From contig NC_092859.1 of the NCBI RefSeq assembly GCF_032062135.1, positions 157,235,115 through 157,299,114 of the forward strand: a stretch of DNA of 64,000 bases, written 5' to 3'. This stretch comes from Pyxicephalus adspersus (lineage: Eukaryota; Chordata; Amphibia; Anura; Pyxicephalidae). Both the position numbers and the translations under genes were made by a program. Under the pieces are notes generated by a model. It saw nothing but the letters and a program-made list of their open reading frames with translations. It was not told the DNA's origin and made no database searches. Below, in pieces: positions 50,130 through 61,399 of this stretch; position 1 is the stretch's first letter; every line of letters starts with the position of its first letter.

Positions 50130-51015
50130 CTAAAATAAATATTTTGGCTGGACATATACAATAAATGTATTTCTTGCATATATGTTATGGCACTGGGATT
50201 CCTTGCAACCAAAATCCATCCATACATTTCAGAGGGAACCCAGTAATAATGCAGGAATACAATCAATTGGTTGCTTTAGACTTTATTATCGTCAACATTG
50301 GCTACAGTGCAATGTTCATTGGCTTGCAATTGATTCAGAAAGTTTGTTGGAGATTATGAATTGCACTTTTCTGGCTATATTTTAGCCCTGATTTACAGAC
50401 TAACCTAAATGCTTGTGTTGCATGCTGACATTGCACTGTCAGACAAATTGTTGATGTTTAGAAGCTTTGCAATTATCTTGAAAAGTTGAATGTATGTTAA
50501 CAAAATTTTGATGATTGAGCATATTTTTGAGAACATTTAATGAAAATACATTTATCAGTCCTACTAATCCTTATCAAATACAATGAGAAAACAGAAAGCA
50601 AAAACACACAGATTACAGGATCAAGACTAGTGATTTCCACATACATCCAAGAGATATGTTAAAAATAAAGTGATGGAAAACAGAAAGGTCAGAAGATCAA
50701 TGGAAAAAATAGAATGACCAATGATGGATGGGACTTTGGTGTATCAGCATACAAAAACAAACAAAAAAAAAAGACGATCAGAGGTGTATTACCCTACTTT
50801 TTATGGATAGTGCTTATCGTGCTTTGTCGTATTGCCGGAAAATGTGTTCCATTACTACCATACATAGATATAATTTGAACTTTAGTCCTCTCTTCTCCAG
50901 AGTGTACATATTACACATTAAGTTCTCTCTGTGGGCTCAGCGCAACCATCAATGTATTCATAAACCAGAATTGTCCCTGTACTCCATTCATCCTTTTTAT
51001 TAAGATGACTATACA
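50130..51015. other. No gene recognised
   Basis: AT-rich sequence with short frames only. Confidence 0.4.
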
Positions 51016-51017
51016 TC

Positions 51018-51812
51018 ATTATTAATAATTTGTATTTATATATCGCTGGCATATTACACAGAGTTTACAAAGTCCTTGCCACTAACAGTGCCTCAAAGGG
51101 GCTCACAATCTAATGTCCTAACCATTGTCATATAATTTTAGGGCAGTCTAAGGCCAGTTTTGAGGGAAAGCCAATTAAACTAACTGCATGTTTTTGGAAT
51201 GTGGGAGAAAACTGGAGTACCCACAGGAAATCCATGCAAACACAGGGAGAACATACCAACTCCTTACAGACAGTGCCCTAGCCCAGATTCGAACTTTACG
51301 TTTATCTGCCTTTCCTGCTGGTGGCACTGAATACCTGATTACAAAGATCTCCCACTGACCACCAGCAGATGGCCACATTCAGAAATAACTTGTTACGCAA
51401 ATTGCTGGGAGATCCCTATTTAGGATTTTGCCCTTCCTTGAATCCTCGCCATATCCGCATTTTTATTTGGCCTGCTACCTGTTGTGTTTTCTGGCCTTGA
51501 TCCTGTTTCTTGTCCTAGGACCTTTTGATCCTGACCTGACCTGAGCTTGTTGGTACCTTTGTTTCATATGAGTTTGTTATTTAGTTGTTTTTGGCAGTGT
51601 TTGCTATTTTTGAATTGTTACAGTTTTGTTCACATTGTATATTCATATTGGCACCATTCTTAAAATAAACTTTATTTCACCCATCAGTGACCTTGCATCA
51701 GTTACTGCCATTAGTGATCACCTGCCGCACTACTTGTGCAGTCCGTAACATCAAACCTGGAACCTAGACGTGCAAAGACAAGATTGCAAGACAATGAGCC
51801 AACCATGCTGCT
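51018..51812 (-). mobile_element. V-SINE split by an LTR insertion
   Basis: Tail and V-domain at 51018-51288 (ttataTATCGCTGGCATATT, ctcaaaggggctcacaatct, gaatgtgggagaaaactgga). The tRNA-like head resumes at about 51751 (caaacctggaacctag ... gagccaaccatgctgc). Intact copies show these parts joined. Confidence 0.85.
51294..51750 (+). mobile_element. LTR-like insertion inside the V-SINE
   Basis: This 457-base insert is bounded by TCGAA (51289-51293) and TCAAA (51751-51755), a five-base duplication with one mismatch. It ends TCCGTAACA, and its left end is CTTTACG, a possible decayed complement. An AATAAAC signal (51665-51671) is on the + strand near the 3' end, as expected for an LTR R region. 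It has no coding capacity. Confidence 0.7.
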
Positions 51813-51819
51813 CGTAGAA

Positions 51820-52300
51820 TCACCCCACCTGGCCCTACTGAAGTTTTCTGGGCCACCTGTGCACTTCATTTTTGGAAGCAACTTTCCTTGCCTTCCCTAA
51901 TGACCAAAACTAATAATTCACCATCAGAATTCATTCTCAGGATAGAGGCATAGCCCATTTAGTGGTAGCACGTGTTATTGCTGGATTCCACCACCTACAT
52001 GGACCTTTTATCTTCTGATGAGGTCTCCAAGAACATGCACACTTGTTCTGGCTCTTACATGGGTGCCCACTAAATTAGGAAGGACTAAATATTTCTGTCA
52101 GGTAAAAACATTGAGCAAAAATAAAAGGCTCATTGGGATGTTTCCAGTAGATCGAAGCACCGTATCATACAGCTGCACCTCCAGTCAAAGTGGGTCCGGA
52201 GCCGAAAAGGAATGATAAAGCAAGATAGGCAGAGGGGCTACACAACTGAGTGCAACGGAGAACCAGATGATTAAGGGTTGATGTAGAGTGATGGGAGCTG
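51820..52300. other. No gene recognised
   Basis: No supported feature. Confidence 0.4.
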
Positions 52301-52305
52301 ATGTT

Positions 52306-52478
52306 GTTAATTGATGTTAAGATGTTGTTGAGTTTTTCTACAAATGTATAATGTTGTTTTATATGCAATTATTAATCTTTCATAATAATAAATGGCAGTC
52401 TTAGCCAAATTTGTTCCAAAAAGTCTTATGTTTTTGTTGAATTTGGGAGAAGGGAGTTTTAAGGTTAGTAGCACCGTA
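52306..52478 (+). repeat. Partial family A copy, near duplicate of 53771-53940
   Basis: Contains aattgatgttaagatgttgt, tttcataataataaatggcagt and tcttatgtttttgttgaattt in the same order as the later copy, including the polyadenylation-like AATAAA on the + strand. Confidence 0.75.
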
Positions 52479-52479
52479 A

Positions 52480-53435
52480 CATACAGCTGCCCACACATTC
52501 CCTACTTCAAACTACAAACTGGCCAAAAGAACAAGACTGCAAAATCCTCCTATAACTTAGAATTATTCCAATTATTCAAAATAAACTTTACTCCTCTCCT
52601 GCACCCTTTTAGACATCCTTTCTCCATTTTCCGCCGCATTTCTGTATTAGTCCATTTAACATTGGTATTAAAGTAAAAAAATACAAATGAAAAAGCATTA
52701 TATCCTTACGAATGGCAAGATTCTATCTGCCTGTTTTCATTTGTATAAAGTCGGAAAAGTTGTGTAGTAGAGATTTACTGCAATGTGTTTTTAATTGAAT
52801 ATCTGTAAGTTAAAAGGACCAGCGCTTTACGCAGAAGCTAAAAACATGAATTAAAAGCCTCTCACACAGTTCTCATGCACCAACCTGTGGCGTGACTTAT
52901 CCTAAAAGCCTCTTCCAGTGGCTGTATAAAGTACATGCCATTTAATTTCAGTGCCACTTCAGCGGCCTTAATGCAGTATATTTTTTTAAGACCTATAGGT
53001 CAGAAAACACGCTTAGCTTTACTGCTAACAAGCTTTTAACTTCCTGCTTAAAAGCAGTAGTTTGATTGCGTAGAATAAATAAACTGAAGTACTAAATAAG
53101 TACAGTTGAGCATCATATAGTTACAGAGTGCAAAACATACAAGTTTATGAAGCTCAGATTGATAGAAACTTAAATGGTTTGGCCAAGAAAAAGACAAACT
53201 CAACGTCTGTGGAAAGATCAATAGATGGTTACTGTGGGTTCGTACATGGATGGCACAATGATGAGTTACAGCCATTTGGATAGACAGCTTGGGTTTATTT
53301 TAATAGAAAGAAAAAAGGGATAAATGGTTTGTATGCATTAAATATACATCTTTAATCAATTATATAAAAGTATGTATCTGATGGGAAAAGAAGAGTCGTT
53401 ATTGGAGGGTCAGCTGTTGGAAAGTGAGCTTCCTA
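52480..53435. other. No gene recognised
   Basis: No supported gene. An antisense 75-codon frame at 53048-53275 lacks any recognisable motif. Confidence 0.4.
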
Positions 53436-53439
53436 CCAA

Positions 53440-53990
53440 CCCACCTTATTTCTTTTGGGGTTAAAAGGTTGTGTTGGTAGCCCAAGGGCAGGATTTTGGG
53501 TGGTTGAGGTCCTGGAAGGCAGTGGTCTTGGTGGTGCTGTATTGTGTCAGGGGATTCATCTTAGTTATGGAGTCACAGTGTTAATGGTGTTACCAGCTGG
53601 TTAGGTCGGAGGTGAGTCAGATAATTGATCTCGGGACCTGAAGTAGGGTAGTGCAGCTAGGGGCAAAAAATATCAATCCTCAAGTGACTCAGGTGGTCTC
53701 AGGTTTTTGCTGGGGGAGCCTTCCAGGATCTGCAGCCAAAAGGTTATTAGCAATAGTACTTCTGGTGAATTGATGTTAAGATATTGTTGAGTTTTTCTAC
53801 AAGTGGTTTATGTATAATGTTGTTTTATATGCTAATGTTAATCTTTCATAATAAAAAATTGCTGTCTCAGCCAAATTTGCTGCAAAAAGTCTTATGTTTT
53901 TGTTGTATTTGGGTAAAGAGAGTTTTAAGGTTGGTGAGGGGAGTTGTTATGGATGGGGATCTCTGGGGGGACCTAGTCATGTGGTACACC
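53440..53990 (+). repeat. Family A repeat, purine-rich strand on top
   Basis: The most complete forward copy: ggttgaggtcctggaaggca, then a ggtctcaggtttttgctggg block, gccttccaggatctgcagcc, then the terminal part with tttcataataaaaaattgct and cttatgtttttgttgtattt. The signal near the end is consistent with a retroposon or LTR 3' region. Confidence 0.6.
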
Positions 53991-54267
53991 TCCTCCAATG
54001 CAACACATGTAACCAGGAATTGTATATTAGAGAAACAGGACAGACCTATGAAAGCTTGTCCTAAAATTAAATCATAAATAAATAAATAAAATCACAAAAA
54101 ATATCAAGTCTGGTGATGTGCAGAGAAATAAACAGAGTTCTCATTTTCAATAGTTTGGACAATGCTATATGACACTCCCTACTTCCTATAAAAGAATGAA
54201 CATCGGCAATGTAACCAATCACATGATATAGAAGGTTTATATGATGTAGCATAATGGAAAGGTGAAA

Positions 54268-54700
54268 AATACTCCCCCCCTGCCGCTCTCTCCGCTCCTC
54301 CAATGACCTACTAATGACTTCCTCACTCATACCCATACAAGACTTCTCTAGAGCTGCCCCAACTCTCTGGAATGGTCTTCCTCATCCTATTCGGCTTGCT
54401 CCTACTTTCTGCTCATTTAAAAGAGCGCTCAAAACCCATTTTTTCAAACTTGCCTACCCGTCTTCTTCTGTCAATTGAAACCATCACTACTTCCCACACT
54501 ACATATCTCCCATCCTACTGTGTGTGGAATTCCCCCACCTACTAGATTGTAAGCTCTTCGGGGCAGGGTTCTCTCCTCCTGTATCACTGTCTGTATTAGT
54601 CTGTCATTTGCAATCCCTATTTAATGTACAGCACTGCGTAAAATGTTGGCGCTATATAAATCCTGTTTATTAATAATAATAATAATATTAATAATAATAT
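54268..54700 (+). mobile_element. L2-clade LINE 3' end (ORF2 C-terminus plus tail)
   Basis: From 54335 the frame reads IQDFSRAAPTLWNGLPHPIR, continues LAPTFCSFKRALKTHFFKLAY and stops at 54476-54478. The A-x-x-L-W-N-x-L-P motif followed by F-K-x-x-L-K-T-H is the signature end of L2-clade LINE ORF2 proteins. The 3' UTR then has gattgtaagctcttcggggc, acagcactgcgtaaaatgtt and ggcgctatataaatcctg, and ends in a TAATAATAA tract. Other V-SINE copies here end in the same way. The 5' part of the LINE is missing, as is usual for 5'-truncated insertions. Confidence 0.9.
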
Positions 54701-55207
54701 TATTAATGAGCAATTACCTTTACCTATCAGCAGGTGGTCTGCAAGACAGGCACCACCCGATTAATGGGATACTAAAAGAGGAGATAACATCTTTATTTTC
54801 TTCTGGTTTTATTAGGACTTTAGTAATCAGAAAGCACAATCATCATTGTGTACGAAAAGTATCTTCCTATTTATCTCTCTACCCATAATTCTGTCGACTG
54901 TTGATTAAAGTGTAATTATGTTTCTTAAAGGCTTTAAGAACAATTTCTTTATATCCCTTTTTTTAGAAATAATATCAGAAGGAGCTAAAGCCAGTGGTAC
55001 CTCAGTGTCACGTAGCAGGCGTCATTTTTTAATTGCTTTTGTTCCTCTTTGTTTGTAAGTAGCTTTTATGATCTTTTTTTTTTTAACAAACAGAACATAC
55101 TTCATGAGTCAAGTGCATTCTTGTTTGCTTGTTTTATGGGTTACCTTTTGTTCTGCATGATGGTCAATCCCTGTCATCAAGTAAGCCCTTCCTCTAGCAG
55201 TTGTCTC

Positions 55208-55922
55208 TGTCATGTACGGAGAGACAGGACCACTAGGGGGCGTATGGAGGTGGTGCGAGTGCTAAGAAGGGCCAAGGTGCAGAGTCTAAGCCATAACCAG
55301 GTCTTCTCCAGAACCTCTGATGGTGAGGATGTTGGTCTGCTGGTTACGGCCAGGTAGCGGTCCTTGGGCACAGCAAGGTGGGCAAGCACGGTACCAAATC
55401 ACCAGGCAGGAGGATAGTCAAGGAAAGCCAGGGTCGAGACAGGCACCAAGCAAGGGAGGTCATGTCACATGCCAGGGGTCAATAGCCAGGGATCCAGGGG
55501 CCACTGCAGGCACAGGGAACACTGGAGACACTGGAATAGCAGGAGGCACAGGAGAAGCAGGGATAACCACAGGCAGACAGGAACACAGGAACAGCACAGG
55601 GAAGTTAGCTTGGAACCAACAGACTGGAAAACGAGGGGTAACATAGGAGCTGGACACAGGAAACACTGGATTAGGCAGCTGGTGTACAGAAACAAGCTCA
55701 CAGAACTAGAGAGCTAGGCACTAGTAACTTGATGCACTAACACAGACTGGAGTCCGCAAGCAAGCCAAATAGCCAGGGCTGGTTAAGAGGCTACTTCCTG
55801 ATTGGCCAGCGGCATGGACGGAGTCAATAAAGCCTGAAAACAGAGGCACGTCAGCATCAGAACTGCCCACATGCGCAGGAGTGAGATGCCTGTGTTTTAG
55901 TGAAGAACAGGTAAGTGTGACA
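55208..55922 (-). mobile_element. Solo LTR, family B
   Basis: Ends are TGTCATGT and GTGTGACA, so both strands read TGTCA...TGACA. The flanks are GTCTC (55203-55207) and GTTTC (55923-55927), a five-base duplication with one mismatch. The interior has purine-rich acaggaacac-type reiterations (about 55490-55600), which create long artificial frames on both strands, and a reversed CCAAT (gattggccagc) near 55800. On the minus strand it has the wording gtggtcctgtctctccgtac at its 3' end. No gag or pol is present. Confidence 0.75.
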
Positions 55923-55929
55923 GTTTCCT

Positions 55930-57085
55930 TCAGTCAGTGATGTAGCCTGAAGATTTTCGTGTGAATGCTAGGTGCTCCTTTGGACATTTTGATGTCTTGT
56001 AATATCTGCAAGTAAGAAATAAATTCTTCTATGATCACTAATACCAATTGTACCTTTTGCAATAAATATACCAATTGTGAGTGTCAAGGGTGAACAAATG
56101 AAGAGAGGAGAACATGAGTTGGAGCTCTTGGTCTTCCTGACCCATCTTGGGCTCTGAAGCCAGCTGGTAAAGCATATGAGGTTTTTTTACAGCTGTCATC
56201 GTAGACGTGAGCTCCATCGCCCACCTACAGTGAGTTGTGGTCACTACGAGAGACTGGGAAGATGTTCTACTAATTGAGTGTGACGAAAAAAAGCTCTCTT
56301 GAATAAACGTTGACGGCATGATAAAGGAAAAGACAGCTCTGTCACTTTCTGAAAATGACAGAATGAGAAACATTTATTGGTCCAGTGAGGACAGCTCTTT
56401 ATTTATATTTTATAATTTTATAATATATTTTATAATTTATATTTTATATTTATTTTATATTTTATATTTTTACTTTATTCTCAATTCTAAGTGTAGTGTG
56501 AAAGAGTTTTGTGAAGGATTGGGTATATACGTTTTTGTTTTGTGCAGCTGTTGATTGGTTTGGTTTATTTTATGTAAGGACTTCTTTGATAAGGATTTAG
56601 GATAATAGTTCAGTTAGTTAAAAAGAAGATATTGCGGGGTACTTTTGTCAAGTTTTTTTAGGTAAGGATTACCATGACTAACATATTTCTTACAATATGG
56701 TAAATAAAACTAAGGCTCGTCATATATGGGTCATTTTTTCCAAATGATTGAGCATCTATTGGACTGAGTCAGAGCCGATGGGGATGGGGGAACTCACCTG
56801 GGTATGGTTCACTACAGATTTGATGAATTTTCAAAAACCCATGCTGTTGATTGCTTCCTGGAATTCCCATTGGATACCTTGGTACTGGATGGTTATTAAA
56901 TAAACTACAATGAGCAGCTTTCCTATTGCATGATAGTTACAAGGGGTGGTCCCCCCAGGCACCATCAAACAGTGGGACATGTCAACCCTACCTGTCAATG
57001 TCTATGGATCTGTAATTGGGGCGGGGACTAGAAGTTGGAGCTAGCATGCAGTTTAAAAATACAAGTCCCTTTACTTGGACCAAAA
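55930..57085. other. No gene; AT-rich low-complexity tract inside
   Basis: Bases 56396-56475 are built almost only from TATTTTATA-like words. The antisense 111-codon frame at 56038-56373 has no recognisable motif. Confidence 0.45.
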
Positions 57086-57094
57086 CAATGCATA

Positions 57095-59108
57095 GTGTGA
57101 GAGATTAACTTCAAAAGTGCCCAGATGGGTATTTAAGGCTTTAATTTCTGAGCACTTTTATTCACAAAAGACATTAACAGAAAGCAAACAGGAGATCAGA
57201 GTCATGACAGCATGACGTAAATAAAAACACAAACTTAGCTGCCTAGCTCTTGTTTTAATGGTCCCACAGATCTAAACTTTGGGAGACCTTCTGTGGTCTT
57301 CATCTGGCCTCATGCTGCAACTCCCCCAGTCTCAAGAACAGGTGTCCTTTTACTATCAGCCAGGTGTTCCAAAGCCATTCTCAATTTCTGGTATTGAAAA
57401 AGGGATAGAGTGCCTGGCCCACCGATTCCTTTCAGGACTTTCCGGACCTGGATCGCAAGTAAATCCTATGTAAAGAGCTGCAAATCTGTAGCAACACAAT
57501 TGCTAAGGGCCCTATACAGGTCCTAAAATCTGTTTTCCAGGAGAAATTAGTAGATAATGCCAAATATCTCCTGAATTTGGCATCAGGCATTTAATTCTAC
57601 ACCAACAGGTATAAATCTTGGTACAGTTATGCACCTTGGAGACATCAAACCACACCAACCTCTTATAATTTCAGATGGTCAATTGACCAAGAAAGGAGAC
57701 ACTTGTCACATCAGTTGTAACCATACCATGACAACTTTTGTAATAGTAACTTTACTAGAAGTCCGCACTGCTTTTAAAGAAGTCATTTATAAAATGCGGG
57801 GTGCGTAATAATAATCATTCTTTCTTTTCTTAGGTAACATTTTAATGTTATACTTTTTAATATTCTAAATGAACTATAAAAGCCAAAATATTATTCCCTC
57901 TGTATTTTTCTTCCTTTTCAACTTTTTAAGAGGACTTTTTAACTTGTCCCAGATGTTGCCCTCCTCTCATTAGCAGTAAAATAATTAGAACATAAAGTCA
58001 TAAAGAGGTAGAATGGATGTTGCACAGCTCCCCTCCAGTTCGCAGATTCATATTTCACACTTTCTAAGTACGCTATTTTCCCATTAACAGCATTTTTTAA
58101 TTAAAACTGCAAAAAGCATTATGTGTTTACGGCCATAATACCCAAAAACCGGCCTGTATGTAAAATTGTCATTCAGCAAGAGCTATGCTGTGGTTTATAG
58201 GGAGTAGCAGAATCCATAGACAGCCACATTCATTAAAGAAGTCTTGATGCAAAAAAGTACTGTCCCAGGTCACAAAGCCTTTTTCATTTTGTAAGTAGGA
58301 CCTCATCACACAGGCACATAACACCGATATAATTTACGAAACATATACAAATATATGAAGAAAGAGAAATATAGTAAAGAAAGCTAAAATGAAAACTGTA
58401 TCCTATTGGCATCTGAATCTCTGAATCTCTTCTTTGCTGGCATATAAATCGATGACCCCATTGCAGTATTTAACCTCCATTTGTTGTAAATCCTCAATTT
58501 GTACTAAAGTAGGTGGAATGCCTCCTGGTTGCACCCTTTAGTTGTATCAAAGGCAATAGAATGTCAAAACATGAGCAACTGAGCTGCTGTTCTATTGTCA
58601 TGAATACTATAGTGGACAGAAACGTGATTGCAAATTCGGGGGGTATTTGGCATCACGCACCTCAATTTCACCTGAAAAGGGAATTTAAGGGTTTGGATAG
58701 GGCCAAGAGTAATTTTGCCACTGCAGAAAGATGAGTGGGCCAGGCACTTTTACAACCCATAAATTGAGGATGGCTCGGGTGCACCTGGGCATGGATAATA
58801 AAAAGGAGCGGCTTTATGAAATTGGGTTGAAGTATGAGGCCAGGTGCCTCAGGTGGAGAGGTTGTGTATAGCCTATATGCTGGGAGACCCCGGGAGGTCT
58901 TTGGGACCAACAGAGAGAGCCGGGAGGCTAAATGTGTGTTTTGTTTTGTTTTTTTTTGTCATGATGTGAAGACTTTGATAACCTGCAGGGAGAAACATTG
59001 GATGTTTATTTTCTAATTATGTGAATGCAATAAATAAAAGTGGGCAGAGTGCCGTAAAATTTTAAATCCCTCTCTGTAGTGAGTGTGTTTGAAACTAATC
59101 TCTCACAT
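57095..59108. repeat. 2-kb foldback structure with long inverted arms
   Basis: The outer ends are TGTGAGAGATTAACTTCAAA (57095-57115 region) and gtttgaaactaatctctcaca (ending 59107). The match continues inward as diverged inverted arms: left about 57095-57585, right about 58625-59108. Paired landmarks are the complement of gtgaataaaagtgctcag (57153-57170) with the gcaataaataaaagtgggca stretch (59027-59046), tgcctggcccac (57410) with gtgggccaggca (58736), and tcctgaatttggc (57569) with gcaaattcgggg (58630). The arms enclose about 1 kb without recognisable coding. Each arm has an AATAAA-type signal pointing outward, so two opposed LTR or retroposon ends are as likely as a true foldback transposon. 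Confidence 0.8.
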
Positions 59109-59339
59109 TAGGATTATTTCTCTGCAATATTTTTCATTTTGCTTTGGTGTTGAGAGCAAATGTGTGACAAAATAAAAAGCCCCCCAATCTGGCCATGTGT
59201 TGTTAGGACTAGAAATTGTCTTCTAAAAATCAAAGACTTTAGTGAACCCCCCATATACTGCAGAAGCAAACTGAAGGCCATTGTCTGGACAAACTTCCAG
59301 AATTGCACATCTAGAAACAAATTAATTCCGTTTTTGAGT

Positions 59340-59655
59340 ATTATCTTACATTTATATATTGTGGACGCAGCACTGCTGTGCTAGCACTTTATTAAGCTCA
59401 TAGTCATGCCACTAAGTCTCCCTCAGAGGTGTCCACAATCTAATGTCCCTACCATAGTCATATGTTATTAACACAGTCTAAGGACAATTTTTTGGGATAA
59501 GACCAATTATTAAGTTTAAGGGGTGTGAGGAAATTTAGAAGAAAACCACTCAAACATAAGAAGAACATACAAACTTAAGGCAGATAGTGTCTTGGCCAAA
59601 ATTTGAACCTGGGACCCCAGAGCTGCAAAGGCCAGAGTTCTAGCCACCATGTCCT
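59340..59655 (-). mobile_element. V-SINE
   Basis: Antisense copy, diverged: tttatatattgtggacgcagc and actttattaagctcatagtc (tail), caatctaatgtccctaccat, a damaged V-domain near 59510-59560, and a tRNA-like head with aatttgaacctgggacccc (B-box complement) near 59600, ending ctagccaccatg. Confidence 0.75.
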
Positions 59656-59881
59656 CATTCTCGACAATAAGCTTGGGGGAACTGGATTGCAGTTTTTTAG
59701 GTATTCTGGTAGAACACTGAGAAAATGTCCTTTATGTGGCTCTCCAGACAGTTATGACTGCATGTTAGCGCAAGCCTCAGATAACCTGAAAATGTCATAC
59801 AGTTCATAAAAAGTTTATTAGATCTTACTATGAGGAAAAAGCTAACTGGGATTTGTACCGGGCATGAAGAAAATTAAAAAT

Positions 59882-60504
59882 TGTATGCTGGACCAGCAGA
59901 GCCAGAATAAGTTTCTTCACCTTTAGTAAGCCCCCCCTCAGCCTTGAGAGACTAGTTGCGTTTCCCAGAACATGGTTTCCCCCAGGACTTGGAGTGCGCA
60001 AGGGGTGGTGTCTGGGAAGGGCTGACAAATGTCCAGCAGCTCACAGATAAAGGGGTACCTGGATTCCAACTGAGACAATTGCAGAATACAGAGCAGGGGT
60101 CATACACACATAATCCGTCCACCAGACGAAGTACACAAGGACAACACACAAGCGGAGATGGGGTCACAGGCAAAAGGTCAGTCCAGGTGGCATAAAGTGT
60201 CAGGGTCAGCAACAGTAAATCAGATGAAACTCAATCCAGCACAGATTAGCCCAGCTAAACACTACAACAGGCCCTGAGCAGTGGGAGCAGAGTGACTATA
60301 AAGCACCAGCAGCCAATGGCAGCACAGGAGCAGTACGAATCAGCTCCAGAAATGCCATTCAGCTGTGCACAGTCTCAAAGTATGTGCTGGGGATGCCGAG
60401 AAGTACATTTCAGGTTGCATGGCTAAAAAGAAGCAGAAAATGCTGCTATTTCCTTGCTGCTGCACAGCACAGGATTGCTGACCCTGCAAGCATCTCCTAA
60501 AACA
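59882..60504 (-). mobile_element. LTR, family C, reverse orientation
   Basis: Reads on the minus strand from TGTTTTAGGAGATGC (60504 leftward) through cagcagcaaggaaatagcag, tttagccatgcaacctgaaatg, ccattggctgctgg with a TATA-like tttatagtc, gtgttgctgac-type wording and the gaagaaacttat end. The 3' end is partly deleted, and no target duplication was confirmed. Confidence 0.65.
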
Positions 60505-60534
60505 TTGGCTTTTCCCTAAAATGGATCTTGGGTG

Positions 60535-60648
60535 GGGACATTAGATCGTGAGCCCCTCTTTGTGTGACATGACTATGGACTTTGTAAAGTTTTGCTTAAT
60601 ATGTTGGTGCTATATAAATACTGTGTAGTAATAATAATAATAATCTAA
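60535..60648 (+). mobile_element. V-SINE or LINE tail fragment
   Basis: Sense tail: gacattagatcgtgagcccc, tgactatggactttgtaaag, atgttggtgctatataaata, then TAATAATAATAATAAT. It is 5'-truncated, as expected from target-primed reverse transcription. Confidence 0.75.
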
Positions 60649-60761
60649 TGAAACCATAGAAAATAACCAGCACTTTGTGTACAGGGAAGTGTAAAGTATA
60701 CTCATCATCTTTCTTAAGGGTTGCAGTGGTTAAACCTAGACAACCAATCATTAGGTACTGG

Positions 60762-60883
60762 ATAACCCCCCTAATTCTGGCTGTATTTTCATGCAAAAAG
60801 CGTTACATTTTTTTGCATGGAAATTTATTTTACATTGTAGACCTATAATCTTTAGGTATAAATCACTGAAATATGTCCAATAT
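60762..60883 (-). mobile_element. Terminal fragment of a family E1 MITE
   Basis: ataacccccctaattctgg, then aaaaagcgttacattttttt, acattgtagacctataatct and gaaatatgtccaata follow the order of the first 110 bases of the element at 22518. It breaks off exactly at the TTAA where the next MITE begins. Confidence 0.6.
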
Positions 60884-60887
60884 TTAA

Positions 60888-61397
60888 CCTCCCTAGAGGT
60901 AACCCCGAGTGTGACTTGGGGTGTTAAAAGTTGCTAAAAGTGGTAACCCCGAGTCACACTTGGGGTATGTAAACCTATGGGAAGGTAAGAGTAAAAACAG
61001 CCTTCCTTCCCGCGCCGTCCAGCGCCGCAATCTCCGTCTTATTTCTTCTTCCTTCTGCCTGCTTCTGCATCCGATGAGTCACCAGGGAGTTCCCGGTGAC
61101 GTCGCTGCGTGTGTACGTTGCCGGCAGGGCGGGAAATTCAAAATCTATTTGTATTGCATTCAATATTAAATAACTGTATTGAATGCAATACAATGGATTT
61201 ATATGTGTAAAAGCAGTACATTGTTATCAAAAACATTTATTTTACAGTAGATATAGTAGTATGAGTATAATGTGTATTTTTTTTTTAATTTAAAAAAATT
61301 AAAAACTTTTTTTTTTTAAATATATAGATTTTTTAATTTATTCAATTTATTGTTTTTACATGATTTTGTGTTTCAAACTTTATTATGCCAGGGAGGT
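60888..61397 (+). mobile_element. piggyBac-type MITE, family E2
   Basis: TTAA at 60884-60887, then CCTCCCTAGAGGTAACCCCG. The same terminal hairpin as at 31940 is present: ccccgagtgtgacttgggg pairs with ccccgagtcacacttgggg at 60947-60965. The core has TGAGTCA (61075) and TGACGTCG (61097), then the tgtattgcattcaatatt inverted phrases and an AT-rich tail. About 100 bases are missing before the right end, gggaggttta. Confidence 0.8.
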
Positions 61398-61399
61398 TT

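Noticed and set aside
55320..55717. Several overlapping Gly- or Pro-rich frames
   Set aside because: They arise from purine-rich reiterations inside a solo LTR.
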